64,000 nt of DNA. Origin: Alphaproteobacteria bacterium (GTDB taxonomy: Bacteria; Pseudomonadota; Alphaproteobacteria; Caulobacterales; Hyphomonadaceae). Position 1 is the first letter of the stretch. Every line of letters starts with the position of its first letter. The translations under genes and the position numbers were made by a program. Positions 28,576 through 36,467 of the stretch are shown here, piece after piece. The notes under the pieces are model-generated. The model was not told where the DNA came from. It was given only the letters and a program-made list of their open reading frames with translations, and did not search any database. The stretch lies in the NCBI GenBank assembly GCA_018222605.1, contig JAAEZZ010000001.1, positions 62,001 to 126,000 of the forward strand. The letters are read 5' to 3'.

Positions 28576-29003
28576 TGGTGGACCGCGTACTCGTCGCCGT
28601 TTCTAGATATTACAAGCACATCGCTGACGAGCTGGAAGCCGGCGCGCTGGAAGTGCTGGAAAAAGCCGATGCCAAGGTTACCGTCATGGAAGTGCCGGGC
28701 GCGTTTGAACTGCCGGGCCTGATTGCCATGGCTGCCGATAGCGGCCGCTTCGATGGCGCGATTGCGCTCGGCTGCGTTATCCGCGGCGAGACCACACATT
28801 ATGACTATGTCTGCGGTGAGAGCGCACGGGGCCTGATGGACCTGATCGTGCAGCGTCGCCAAGCCATTGGTTTCGGTATCCTGACAGTCGAGAATGAAGA
28901 GCAGGCGCTGGCACGCGCTGACCGCAAGCGAGGCAACAAGGGCGCGGATGCGGCCGAGGCCTGTCTCGCCATGATCAAGTTTCGCAAGGAACTCATTCGT
29001 TGA
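28575..29003 (+). CDS. ribH: 6,7-dimethyl-8-ribityllumazine synthase
   Basis: A 142-residue lumazine synthase. Recognisable segments are VSRYYKHIADELEAGA, VPGAFELPGLIAMAA and the catalytic stretch ALGCVIRGETTHYDYVC with the active-site histidine, then IGFGILTVENEEQALARA. It condenses the RibB product with the ribitylamino-pyrimidine and forms a multimeric shell. The start codon overlaps the ribB stop by one base, and nusB starts within its last codons, so translation is coupled. Confidence 0.96.
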   Translation: MVDRVLVAVSRYYKHIADELEAGALEVLEKADAKVTVMEVPGAFELPGLIAMAADSGRFDGAIALGCVIRGETTHYDYVCGESARGLMDLIVQRRQAIGFGILTVENEEQALARADRKRGNKGADAAEACLAMIKFRKELIR

Positions 29004-29467
29004 GCGAACACAAAATCCCTTTTGAGGTTACACGGGCGAGGCGGGCAGGTGCACGCCTCGCTGCCGTTCAGGCGCTCTATGAAATGGAGCAGACCGGCAA
29101 GTCTGCCAAGGCGACCGTGCGGGCCTTCATGGAAGATCGTCTGGGCATCGGCCCGGATGAGCAGCCTGTGGAAGAGGCCGATCCGGATCTCTTCAAATCC
29201 ATTGTCCTGTCCGTGGTCGATCATCAGGCCGCAATCGACAAGGCCATTCTGGCGCGTCTCGCCAAGGGCTGGAAGCTGACGCGTCTGGACGCCACGATGC
29301 GCGCCCTGCTGCGGGCCGGTGCGGGGGAGTTCATCGCCCACACCCATCTCAGCAATGCGATCATTCTGGATGAGTATGTCTCTCTGGCGCACGACTTCTT
29401 CGAAGAGCAGGAAGCCAGGTTCGCAAACGCCGTACTCGACAATCTGGCCAAGGACCTGCGCCAATAG
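29000..29467 (+). CDS. nusB: Transcription antitermination factor NusB
   Basis: A 155-residue helical RNA-binding protein. It opens with an arginine-rich patch (VTRARRAGARLAAVQALYEM), and conserved segments include LDATMRALLRAGAGEF and DEYVSLAHDFFEEQEARFANAVLD. With NusE it binds boxA RNA in rRNA antitermination. The start is a TTG at 29000 that overlaps the ribH stop (TTGA). It ends the riboflavin operon and is followed directly by a terminator-like hairpin. Confidence 0.94.
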   Translation: MSEHKIPFEVTRARRAGARLAAVQALYEMEQTGKSAKATVRAFMEDRLGIGPDEQPVEEADPDLFKSIVLSVVDHQAAIDKAILARLAKGWKLTRLDATMRALLRAGAGEFIAHTHLSNAIILDEYVSLAHDFFEEQEARFANAVLDNLAKDLRQ

Positions 29468-29495
29468 CCGGACTGGCTGATGGCCATCCGGTTTT
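29468..29495 (+). terminator. Intrinsic terminator of the rib-nusB operon
   Basis: CCGGA (29468-29472), a bulged C, then TGGC pair with GCCA and TCCGG (ending 29491) to give a 9-bp stem with one bulge, followed by TTTT (29492-29495). It starts immediately after the nusB stop codon. Confidence 0.75.
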
Positions 29496-29521
29496 GCCTG
29501 ATTGATAAGGCCCTTGCGGAT

Positions 29522-29536
29522 GGAAGCGGGGCTTCC
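29522..29536. repeat. Small perfect hairpin upstream of the candidate RNA
   Basis: GGAAGC (29522-29527), GGG, GCTTCC (29531-29536) form a perfect 6-bp stem with a 3-nt loop, about 40 bp before the rod-like region. It could belong to its promoter region or the nusB 3' end. Confidence 0.35.
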
Positions 29537-29574
29537 GTGGCACGAGGACGTTTATTCAATTGTATTGGATAGTC

Positions 29575-29744
29575 TGGTGCCCCCATGCATTGGGGCCCGT
29601 TCCCATCCGCTTGGAAAGCCATGAAGGGTGGGGCCCTCTACGCCTTTCCGGACCTGCCGCCGCTTTGCTGGTGCTGCGGCGACGGTCACAAGATAAGGCG
29701 GGCGTCTCCCCTATGGATTGGGGCGCCTGAATGCCCTGGCATCA
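29575..29744 (+). ncRNA. Candidate rod-like structured RNA downstream of nusB
   Basis: The 305-bp gap between nusB and the epoxide hydrolase gene has no credible gene but folds into one long nested hairpin. Paired segments from outside in are 29575-29581/29738-29744, 29587-29591/29730-29734, 29602-29608/29715-29722 (one bulge), 29630-29633/29708-29711, 29641-29646/29695-29700, 29651-29654/29684-29687 and 29659-29663/29676-29680, with a 12-nt loop. A largely single-stranded stretch (29609-29629) lies on one side. Size and shape recall 6S RNA, but I cannot match its conserved sequence. The strand is uncertain because a rod pairs on either strand; plus is assumed. Confidence 0.38.
29580..29724. 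repeat. Two near-identical 17-bp direct repeats in the nusB gap
   Basis: CCCCCATGCATTGGGGC (29580-29596) and CCCCTATGGATTGGGGC (29708-29724) differ at two of 17 positions and are 128 bp apart. Each is itself nearly palindromic (CCCC...GGGG). They lie on opposite sides of the rod described above. Confidence 0.5.
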
Positions 29745-29772
29745 TTGCGGAAACCATGGGGAGACGTGGCTT

Positions 29773-30942
29773 CTATTCCACTTCGTTGGCCCAGCTGCGG
29801 ACCTCTTGCACGAAGGCTTCCGGTTCTTCCATGGCCGCGAAGTGCCCGCCTCGGGGCATGTCAGTCCAGCGCGTGAGATTGTAGGCGCGCTCGACCCAGC
29901 TGCGTGGGGCAGGCGTGTAAACGGATTCTCCGGGGAAATTGGCAAAGGCTGTCGGCGTTTCGCAGCGCGTATTCTCCGGCAGCACATTGGCGCCTTCCTG
30001 CATGAAGCCATTATAAAACCAGACGCTGGTCGCGATGGCGTCATTCACCAGATAGATCATCACATTCGTGATCAGCTGGTCCTTGGTATAGGCATCCAGC
30101 AGGCCGCCATCAGAGAGATCTGACCAGCCATGGAACTTCTCGATGATCCATGCTGCCGAGCCGACGGGGCTATCCATCAAGGCCATGGCCAGCGTTTGCG
30201 GCTTGGTAGCCTGCTCCATGAAATAGGCGCCCTCGCGCTGCATTGCTTCTTGCGTGCGGGTCAGCCATGCAGCCTCCTCGTCGCTTTGTGGTGTCGCAGG
30301 GGATGGGCGGAAGCCGATCATGTTGAGATGGATGGCCTTGCAGCCGCCTTTGCCGTCTGCCGCGCCGTGGTTCAGGCCCAACCATGAGGTAACCATTGCG
30401 CCCCAGTCTCCGCCTTGGGCGAGATAGGTGTCGTATTTCAGGGCCTCTCTCATCAGCTTGTCCCACAGGGCAGCTGTCGCGCGCGGACCGATGGGCGATT
30501 TTGGTTTTCCGGAAAAGCCATAGCCGGGCAGTGACGGGATAATGACATCGAACGCATCTTCCTTTCGGCCGCCATATCTGGACGGGAAGGCCAAGGGCCC
30601 GATACATTCCCAGAATTCAAACACAGAGCCGGGCCAGCCATGCGTGATCAGCAGGGGCCGCTGGCCTCCCGCCTCGCCAACGACGTGTACATAGTGGATC
30701 TCCATATCGTCCACCTTGGTCTTGTAATTGGCGAAATGGTTCAGGTTCTCCTCGGCTTTGCGCCAGTCATAGCCGGCGATCCAGTAGCGTTGGATGTCCT
30801 TCATCACGCTGGTGGACATGCCATAGGCAAAACCCTGTTCATCGGCCGGGGCAGGGAACCACTCATAGTCCTTGACGCGTGCCATGATGACGTCGAGCTT
30901 TTCCTGCGGCACCTCAATGCGGAATGGCTGAGCTTTAGACAT
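29773..30942 (-). CDS. Epoxide hydrolase family protein (EHN-type alpha/beta hydrolase)
   Basis: A 389-residue protein with the N-terminal epoxide hydrolase domain (EHN, about 1-110, PFRIEVPQEKLDVIMARV) and an alpha/beta hydrolase core. The oxyanion motif is HGWPGSVFEF, the nucleophile aspartate is in QGGDWGAMVTSW, and the histidine is in PRGGHFAAMEEPEAF. This architecture matches microsomal-type epoxide hydrolases, which open epoxides to diols. A good minus-strand Shine-Dalgarno (AGGGAGGGA) precedes the start. It stands alone; the natural epoxide is unknown, but the CYP153-like P450 nearby could be a source. Confidence 0.9.
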   Translation of the reverse strand: MSKAQPFRIEVPQEKLDVIMARVKDYEWFPAPADEQGFAYGMSTSVMKDIQRYWIAGYDWRKAEENLNHFANYKTKVDDMEIHYVHVVGEAGGQRPLLITHGWPGSVFEFWECIGPLAFPSRYGGRKEDAFDVIIPSLPGYGFSGKPKSPIGPRATAALWDKLMREALKYDTYLAQGGDWGAMVTSWLGLNHGAADGKGGCKAIHLNMIGFRPSPATPQSDEEAAWLTRTQEAMQREGAYFMEQATKPQTLAMALMDSPVGSAAWIIEKFHGWSDLSDGGLLDAYTKDQLITNVMIYLVNDAIATSVWFYNGFMQEGANVLPENTRCETPTAFANFPGESVYTPAPRSWVERAYNLTRWTDMPRGGHFAAMEEPEAFVQEVRSWANEVE

Positions 30943-30998
30943 GGATGTCCCTCCCTAAGACAGGATCACTTAGGGGGCCTGCCGTGGGGCCATGCAAG

Positions 30999-31340
30999 TT
31001 AAATCGAGAAACTGGTTCCGCAGCCGCACGCCGCTGTGGCGTTGGGATTGTTGATCTTGAAGGCCGCGCCGATCAGTTCCGTTGTGAAGTCAATCTCTGA
31101 GCCTTTGAGGAATTCCATGCTCATCTCGTCGATCAGCACTTTCGCGTTGTCGCGTTCGATGACCAGATCGTCTTCCTTGGCGGCGGTGTCAAAGTCGAAC
31201 TTGTAGGAGAAGCCGGAACAGCCGCCTCCCTCAACTGACACACGCAGATAGTCTACGCCGTCCTGTTTTGCCAGAATCGCGTTAATCCGCTTGGCAGCAG
31301 AGGCTGTAAGGGTCACATCAGGGGCCGTCATCGTGCTCAT
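30999..31340 (-). CDS. erpA: Iron-sulfur cluster assembly/insertion protein (ErpA/IscA family)
   Basis: A 113-residue A-type carrier protein. The three cluster-ligand cysteines are Cys41 (VEGGGCSGFSYKF) and Cys105/Cys107 (AACGCGTSFSI), in the usual spacing. It carries Fe-S clusters to apo-proteins. ErpA is favoured over IscA because no isc genes are adjacent, but sequence alone does not separate them. It is divergent from dgt by 27 bp, as often in alphaproteobacteria. ATGs at 31340 and 31331 are both possible starts. Confidence 0.88.
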   Translation of the reverse strand: MSTMTAPDVTLTASAAKRINAILAKQDGVDYLRVSVEGGGCSGFSYKFDFDTAAKEDDLVIERDNAKVLIDEMSMEFLKGSEIDFTTELIGAAFKINNPNATAACGCGTSFSI

Positions 31341-31367
31341 AGTCTACAGATAGGGATTCTCTGGCCA

Positions 31368-32540
31368 ATGGAAAAGAGAGCAGTGTATGCAACGCGGCAT
31401 GAAGACAGCCGGGGCCGGTATTATGACGAGGCTCCATCGGCCACGCGCACGCCGTTTCAGCGCGACCGCGACCGGGTGATCCACTCCACGGCTTTCCGCC
31501 GTCTAAAACAGAAGACACAGGTGTTTGTTGCGCATGAGGGGGACCATTTCCGCACCCGCCTGACGCACTCCCTGGAAGTGGCACAAATTGCCCGCAGTAT
31601 TGCGCGCACGCTGGGTCTGGATGAGGATCTCGCCGAGGCGCTGGCACTGGCGCATGATCTGGGCCATCCGCCCTTCGGTCATGCCGGTGAGGACCAACTG
31701 GACGAGTGCATGGCCGAGTATGAAGGCTTTGACCATAACGCCCAGACGCTGCGCATCGTGACAAAGCTGGAAGTGCGCTATCCTAATTATGACGGGCTCA
31801 ATCTGACCTGGGAGTTGCTCGAAGGCCTCGTGAAGCATAATGGACCGGTGGTTGGCCCCGATACGCCGTTTGAATCCCTGCCGGCGGCGTTCCGGCAATT
31901 TCCGTATCTGAAGGATCTGGAGCCGGAACAGTTCGCCGGGCCGGAAGCGCAAGTCGCCGCCCTGTCAGATGATATTGCCTATAACAATCATGATATTGAT
32001 GATGGGATCGCTGCCGGCCTGTTCACGATTGACGAGCTGATGGACCTGCCGATTGTGGGGGATGTCTTCCGGGCTGTCAGGATCGAGTATCCGCACCTGA
32101 ATGACCGCATGGTATCCTATGAGGCCGTACGGCGTCTGATTGGCCTGTGGATCAATGACCTGACCGGCGAAACGATGCGGCGCGTGAGAGAGTACAATCC
32201 GCAGAGCGCGGCAGCTGTGCGGGCGATGGATGTGCCGCTGGTCGCGTTCTCTACGGAGCTGGAAACGCGCCAGCGCGCGCTGAGGGCGTTCCTGTATGAG
32301 CGCATGTACAAGCACTACAAGGTCAACCGCATGCGCAGCAAAGCCAAGCGCATGCTGAAAGATCTCTTCGAAATCTTTCTGAAAGAGCCGGATACGCTGC
32401 CATCGCCCTGGCGTATGGATGCCACTCAGGCCACAGAGGCCAAGCGGGCCCGCATCGTGTGTGACTATATTGCCGGTATGACAGACGGATTTGCGATGGA
32501 TGAATATCGCCGGTTGTATGACCCCGAGGCTCTGCGTTAG
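31368..32540 (+). CDS. dgt: Deoxyguanosinetriphosphate triphosphohydrolase-like protein
   Basis: A 390-residue HD-domain dNTPase. Family marks are RTPFQRDRDRVIHSTAFRRL, FRTRLTHSLEVAQIARSI and the HD pair LAHDLGHPPFGHAGE with the distal aspartate in VAALSDDIAYNNHD. It removes triphosphate from dGTP or other dNTPs; substrate range varies between members. It is shorter than E. coli Dgt (505) but normal for the type 2 subfamily. It leads toward the SPOR-nagZ-scpAB group. Confidence 0.93.
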   Translation: MEKRAVYATRHEDSRGRYYDEAPSATRTPFQRDRDRVIHSTAFRRLKQKTQVFVAHEGDHFRTRLTHSLEVAQIARSIARTLGLDEDLAEALALAHDLGHPPFGHAGEDQLDECMAEYEGFDHNAQTLRIVTKLEVRYPNYDGLNLTWELLEGLVKHNGPVVGPDTPFESLPAAFRQFPYLKDLEPEQFAGPEAQVAALSDDIAYNNHDIDDGIAAGLFTIDELMDLPIVGDVFRAVRIEYPHLNDRMVSYEAVRRLIGLWINDLTGETMRRVREYNPQSAAAVRAMDVPLVAFSTELETRQRALRAFLYERMYKHYKVNRMRSKAKRMLKDLFEIFLKEPDTLPSPWRMDATQATEAKRARIVCDYIAGMTDGFAMDEYRRLYDPEALR

Positions 32541-32673
32541 TCACGGACTTATGGTTTACGGGCATTAAGCGCTTCACTGCCTGTGCGGGCGGGAAAGCGC
32601 AGTTCCATTCAAGCGTCGTTAACGAAACGCCCCGTAATATTAACTCTGTGACAGCATTCTGAAGGGCGATTCC

Positions 32674-33537
32674 ATGGGTCGATATCGGGAAAGCGGGAGT
32701 GATTACTCTCCCTTCGAAGACGATTACCGCGGATTTGAAATCCGGGAGGATGATACCGCGCGGGGGCCACTGATCCTTGCGCTCGCGATTGGCGTTCTGC
32801 TCGTCTTTGGCGCGGTGGTGTGGAACACTTACCGTCAGGGCGTCCGGTCCAATGGCGCCGGAATCCCAAGCGTTATTGCAGAAAAGCAGCCTTACAAGCG
32901 CGCACCTGAAGATCGGGGCGGGGTTGCTGTGCCAGACGTCGACAAGCGTTTTTACGATCAGATGGATGCTTCCGACCGATCTGAAGAAGAGATGCGCGAT
33001 TATGCATCCCGTAGCCAGGATGAAGAGAGCGGCGAGATGCTTCAGGGCGGTCCCCCAATAGAGCTGCGGCCTGGCCAGGAGCGGGAAATGGATGATTCGG
33101 ACCCTGAAAACGGGATGCCGAACGCCGTGGCTGATCAGGTTCGCGCGCTCGCGGAGCTGGATGACCGCCCGGGAGAACCTCAGGACAGCGTGGAGGTTGC
33201 CTCCAACGCGCCGGTCGAGCTGCCAACCACGCGGCAATTGCCGCCCGCGCCTGTCGCGCAGACATCGCAATTCGCATTTACCGATGGCGGCACTTATTTG
33301 GTGCAACTGGCGGCATTCCGGTCTCAGGATGCGGCTGAGACGGCCTGGAGCAAGGCGACGACGTCCCGGCCTGATCTGTATCGCGGAGCGCGCAAGCAGG
33401 TTCAGCGCGCCGATCTGGGCGCCAAGGGCGTGTTCTACAGGCTCCGCGTCGGCAGCTTTGTTGAGCGCGCCGAGGCGTCTGCCTTTTGCGATGCCGTGAA
33501 GGCTAGCGGCGAGAATTGCATCGTGGTGACAGGATAG
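32674..33537 (+). CDS. SPOR domain-containing membrane protein
   Basis: A 287-residue bitopic protein. A short cytoplasmic N-terminus is followed by one transmembrane helix (about 32-50, LILALAIGVLLVFGAVVW), a long acidic, proline-rich periplasmic linker (about 60-205) and a C-terminal SPOR domain (about 210-285, GTYLVQLAAFRSQDAAETAW). SPOR domains bind septal peptidoglycan stripped of stem peptides, so a role in division or envelope maintenance is likely. It overlaps nagZ by one base; dgt-SPOR-nagZ-scpA is a familiar alphaproteobacterial order. Confidence 0.88.
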   Translation: MGRYRESGSDYSPFEDDYRGFEIREDDTARGPLILALAIGVLLVFGAVVWNTYRQGVRSNGAGIPSVIAEKQPYKRAPEDRGGVAVPDVDKRFYDQMDASDRSEEEMRDYASRSQDEESGEMLQGGPPIELRPGQEREMDDSDPENGMPNAVADQVRALAELDDRPGEPQDSVEVASNAPVELPTTRQLPPAPVAQTSQFAFTDGGTYLVQLAAFRSQDAAETAWSKATTSRPDLYRGARKQVQRADLGAKGVFYRLRVGSFVERAEASAFCDAVKASGENCIVVTG

Positions 33538-34574
33538 TGGCGAAGGCGTGCATCCTCAGCGTTTCGGGGCCTGTGCTCACGAAAGATGAGGCCGCGCTGT
33601 TTGCTGCGCATCAGCCCTGGGGCGTGATCCTGATGGGGCGCTCCTGCGTTTCACGCGGACAGGTCCGCCGGCTGGTAGACGATATCTGGAACGCCATGGA
33701 CCGGCCCTGCCTGATCTTTATCGATCAGGAAGGCGGCCGGGTTGCCCGCCTGAAAGCGCCTGAATGGCCGCTATTTCCGCGCGGGCATGACTATGCAGAG
33801 CTTTACGCAAAGGACCGACTGGCCGGTAGAGAGGCCGTCTGGCTGGGCCACCGCCTGATCGCAGCAGAGCTGTCTGCGATGTCCATCCACGCCGATTGTG
33901 CCCCTGTCGTTGACCTGCCAGTGCCGGGCGCACATGACGTTATAGGTGATCGTGCCTTTGGAACCGAGCCCGAAACGGTGGCAGACCTTGCTGGAGCAGC
34001 TCTCAAAGGCCTGGCAGATGGCGGCGTTGCAGGCGTTATCAAGCATATACCGGGACATGGGCGCTCCATGTCTGACAGCCATATGGAACTGCCCCGCGTC
34101 ACCGCGGGTGACAATGAATTGTCTAAGGATTTTGACGCCTTTGCCCGGCTTGCCGATGCCCCTATGGCGATGACCGCACACATTGCCTATGACGCATTTG
34201 ACGCCGGTGTGGCTGCAACTCTGTCAAAAGTGATGATTCAGGACGTGATCCGCAGCCGAATCGGGTTTGATGGATTGTTAATGACGGATGATCTGGGCAT
34301 GCGGGCGCTGGGCGGAAGCCTGAGAGAGCGGGGCACTGCGGCAATTGCTGCAGGATGCGACGTGCTGCTTCATTGCTCCGGTTTCCTGAAGGACCCAGAC
34401 GCCATTCTGGCTGAAATGGCCGATGTTGCCGCTGTATCGCCTGAACTGGACGGCAAGGCCCTTGAGCGGGCCGTGCGCGCCGAAGCGATGTCTACTCATG
34501 AGCAGGAATTCAACGTTCAGGAAGGCTGGCAGCGCTTCCATGAATACTTCCCGCAATTGCAGGGGGCCGCATGA
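33537..34574 (+). CDS. nagZ: Beta-N-acetylhexosaminidase NagZ
   Basis: A 345-residue GH3 family enzyme that removes N-acetylglucosamine from muropeptides in peptidoglycan recycling. It has IDQEGGRVARLKAP, the general acid/base loop KHIPGHGRSMSDSH and the nucleophile aspartate in LLMTDDLGMRAL. The start is taken as the GTG at 33537, which overlaps the last base of the upstream TAG; the alternative TTG at 33516 would overlap the SPOR gene further. It overlaps scpA by 4 bp. Confidence 0.94.
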   Translation: MAKACILSVSGPVLTKDEAALFAAHQPWGVILMGRSCVSRGQVRRLVDDIWNAMDRPCLIFIDQEGGRVARLKAPEWPLFPRGHDYAELYAKDRLAGREAVWLGHRLIAAELSAMSIHADCAPVVDLPVPGAHDVIGDRAFGTEPETVADLAGAALKGLADGGVAGVIKHIPGHGRSMSDSHMELPRVTAGDNELSKDFDAFARLADAPMAMTAHIAYDAFDAGVAATLSKVMIQDVIRSRIGFDGLLMTDDLGMRALGGSLRERGTAAIAAGCDVLLHCSGFLKDPDAILAEMADVAAVSPELDGKALERAVRAEAMSTHEQEFNVQEGWQRFHEYFPQLQGAA

Positions 34575-35404
34575 GCGCTGATGTGATCTCCATTGATGCT
34601 CTGTCTGCTGACGCGCAGGACGCCGAAGCCGGTGATCTCTTCACCGTCGATATTGGCGGTTATGAAGGGCCCCTACACCTGTTGCTGGAGCTGGCGCGTA
34701 AGCAGAAAGTCGATCTGCTGCACCTCTCCATGCTGTCGCTGGCTATGCAGTATCTCGAATTTATCGAGGATGCGAAGGCCAAGCGGATCGATCTGGCCGC
34801 CGACTATCTGCTAATGGCGTCGTGGCTGGCGTTCATGAAGTCTCGCCTGCTTCTGCCAAAACCTGAAAAGGCCGAAGAGGATGAACCGAGCGGTGAAGAA
34901 ATGGCCTCGCGGCTGGCTTTCCGCCTCAAGCGCCTGGAAGCCATGCGCGGCGCCGTGGAAGAATTGGAAGCCGGGCCTATCCTCAACAATGTCGTTTTTC
35001 TGCGCGGCTCTCCGGAGCAGCCCAAAGTGGTTAAGCATACCGAGTTCAGTGCCAGCCTTTACGAACTGACCCAGGCCTTTGGCGCGATCCGTGATCGTCG
35101 CGAGAAGGAACGTCCGCACACAATCGAGCAGCAGATGGTGCTGCCACTTGAACTTGCCCGCACCAGCCTGCGCGCCCTACGCCAGCAATTGGAACAATGG
35201 CACACTCTGGAAGAGATCCGCACGACAATGACGTCTGTGGACCCGGACCTGCCAACGCGTTCCGTAACGGCAAGCGTGTTTTCGGCTGCGCTTGAACTTG
35301 TCCGGGATGGCGAAGTTGATGTGCGGCAGGATGAACACTTTGCGCCGCTATACCTGCGTAATGCAGGGACCAGCCCAGAGGGGGGCAGTAATGCAACCGC
35401 TTGA
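34571..35404 (+). CDS. scpA: Segregation and condensation protein A
   Basis: A 277-residue kleisin subunit of the Smc-ScpAB condensin. The N-terminal SMC-neck-binding region has GGYEGPLHLLLELARKQKVDLL, and ADYLLMASWLAFMKSRLLLP follows. The C-terminal winged helix (about 215-270) closes on the SMC head. It overlaps nagZ (ATGA) and its end overlaps the start of scpB, so the SPOR-nagZ-scpA-scpB genes are translationally coupled. Confidence 0.95.
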   Translation: MSADVISIDALSADAQDAEAGDLFTVDIGGYEGPLHLLLELARKQKVDLLHLSMLSLAMQYLEFIEDAKAKRIDLAADYLLMASWLAFMKSRLLLPKPEKAEEDEPSGEEMASRLAFRLKRLEAMRGAVEELEAGPILNNVVFLRGSPEQPKVVKHTEFSASLYELTQAFGAIRDRREKERPHTIEQQMVLPLELARTSLRALRQQLEQWHTLEEIRTTMTSVDPDLPTRSVTASVFSAALELVRDGEVDVRQDEHFAPLYLRNAGTSPEGGSNATA

Positions 35405-36464
35405 GAAACTTCAGATGACTGATGAAAATCCGGAAACGGAAAACGATCCGGTAACCCAACTTTCGTTCGCCTATCGGCGCTCGGAAGAGGCCCTGCTGAA
35501 CAATGAGAATGAGGCGCTGGCTGAAGGTGTTCGCCGTGCTGAAGCCATTCTGTTTGCCGCTGGCGAGCCTTTGTCTGCGGACCAGATTGCCGAAATCCTG
35601 CCACATGGCGTGGAGGCCCCTGAAGTTCTGATGGCTTTGCGCGCGCTGTATACCAATCGCGGCGTAAATCTGGTCGAGGTTGCCGGCAAGTGGCGATTCC
35701 AGACGGCGCAGGACCTTTCCTATCTTTTCGTTGAAGAACGTCAGGTTCAGAAGAAGCTGGGCCAGGCCACCATGGAGACCTTGGCCATCATCGCCTATGG
35801 CCAACCCGTGACGCGCGCCGAGATCGAGGCTGTCCGCGGCGTGGCTGTGTCCAAGACGACAATCGATACGCTGCTGGAAAGCGGATGGGTGAAGATTAAG
35901 GGTCGCCGCAAGACACCAGGCCAGCCGCTGACCTATGGCACGACAGATGCGTTCCTGGAGCATTTCGGGCTGGAAAATCTGGACACATTGCCCGGCAAGG
36001 CTGATCTGGAAGCAGAGGGCCTGTTGTCCGATGTCATTCCTGATGGCTTCCAGATGCCGGACGAAGAAGCGCTGACCGAAGAGGACACGCTGATCGACGA
36101 CATGGATGAGAGCCATGAGACTGAATCCTTTGTCACTGACTTCATGGAGGAGGGTGACGAACTAGATGAGGTTGAGGGTGACGCATCTGTCGAGACTGAA
36201 GATGAGGCCGGGGCCGAAGATGAACTTTCTGCCGATGCCTATGAGAACTTCGATGCCGATGATGCCGAGCTGGATATCGCGTCTGATGGTGACGATGAAG
36301 ACGAAGGCACGGTCAGTGTTTTCTCGTACACGCGTGCCCCGGAACGCAGCGAGGCCGAGCGTGATGAATTCGACAGTGCCGATATCAAGAATGCCGTCAT
36401 CCAGCTGAAGTCCCAGACACGCATCCCTGAGCAGAAAATGGATGAATGGGGCGAGGATGATTAA
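35391..36464 (+). CDS. scpB: Segregation and condensation protein B with long acidic C-terminal tail
   Basis: A 357-residue ScpB. The two winged-helix domains (about 35-200) are recognised by AEAILFAAGEPLSADQIAEILP and TLAIIAYGQPVTRAEIEAVRGV, then LLESGWVKIKGRRKTPGQPLTYGTT in segments. The core ends at about residue 215; the remaining 140 residues are strikingly rich in Asp and Glu and probably disordered, roughly doubling the usual 200-residue length. The ATG at 35391 follows an AGAGGGGGG ribosome binding site; 35415 is another possible start. It overlaps scpA by 14 bp. Confidence 0.92.
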   Translation: MQPLEKLQMTDENPETENDPVTQLSFAYRRSEEALLNNENEALAEGVRRAEAILFAAGEPLSADQIAEILPHGVEAPEVLMALRALYTNRGVNLVEVAGKWRFQTAQDLSYLFVEERQVQKKLGQATMETLAIIAYGQPVTRAEIEAVRGVAVSKTTIDTLLESGWVKIKGRRKTPGQPLTYGTTDAFLEHFGLENLDTLPGKADLEAEGLLSDVIPDGFQMPDEEALTEEDTLIDDMDESHETESFVTDFMEEGDELDEVEGDASVETEDEAGAEDELSADAYENFDADDAELDIASDGDDEDEGTVSVFSYTRAPERSEAERDEFDSADIKNAVIQLKSQTRIPEQKMDEWGEDD

Positions 36465-36467
36465 TCA

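Noticed and set aside
29618..29660. SRP-RNA-like string (CAGGTCCGGAA) on the minus strand of the nusB gap
   Set aside because: The tetraloop-closing base pair and the GGAAGCAGCC side of the SRP helix 8 loop are absent, so it is not 4.5S RNA.
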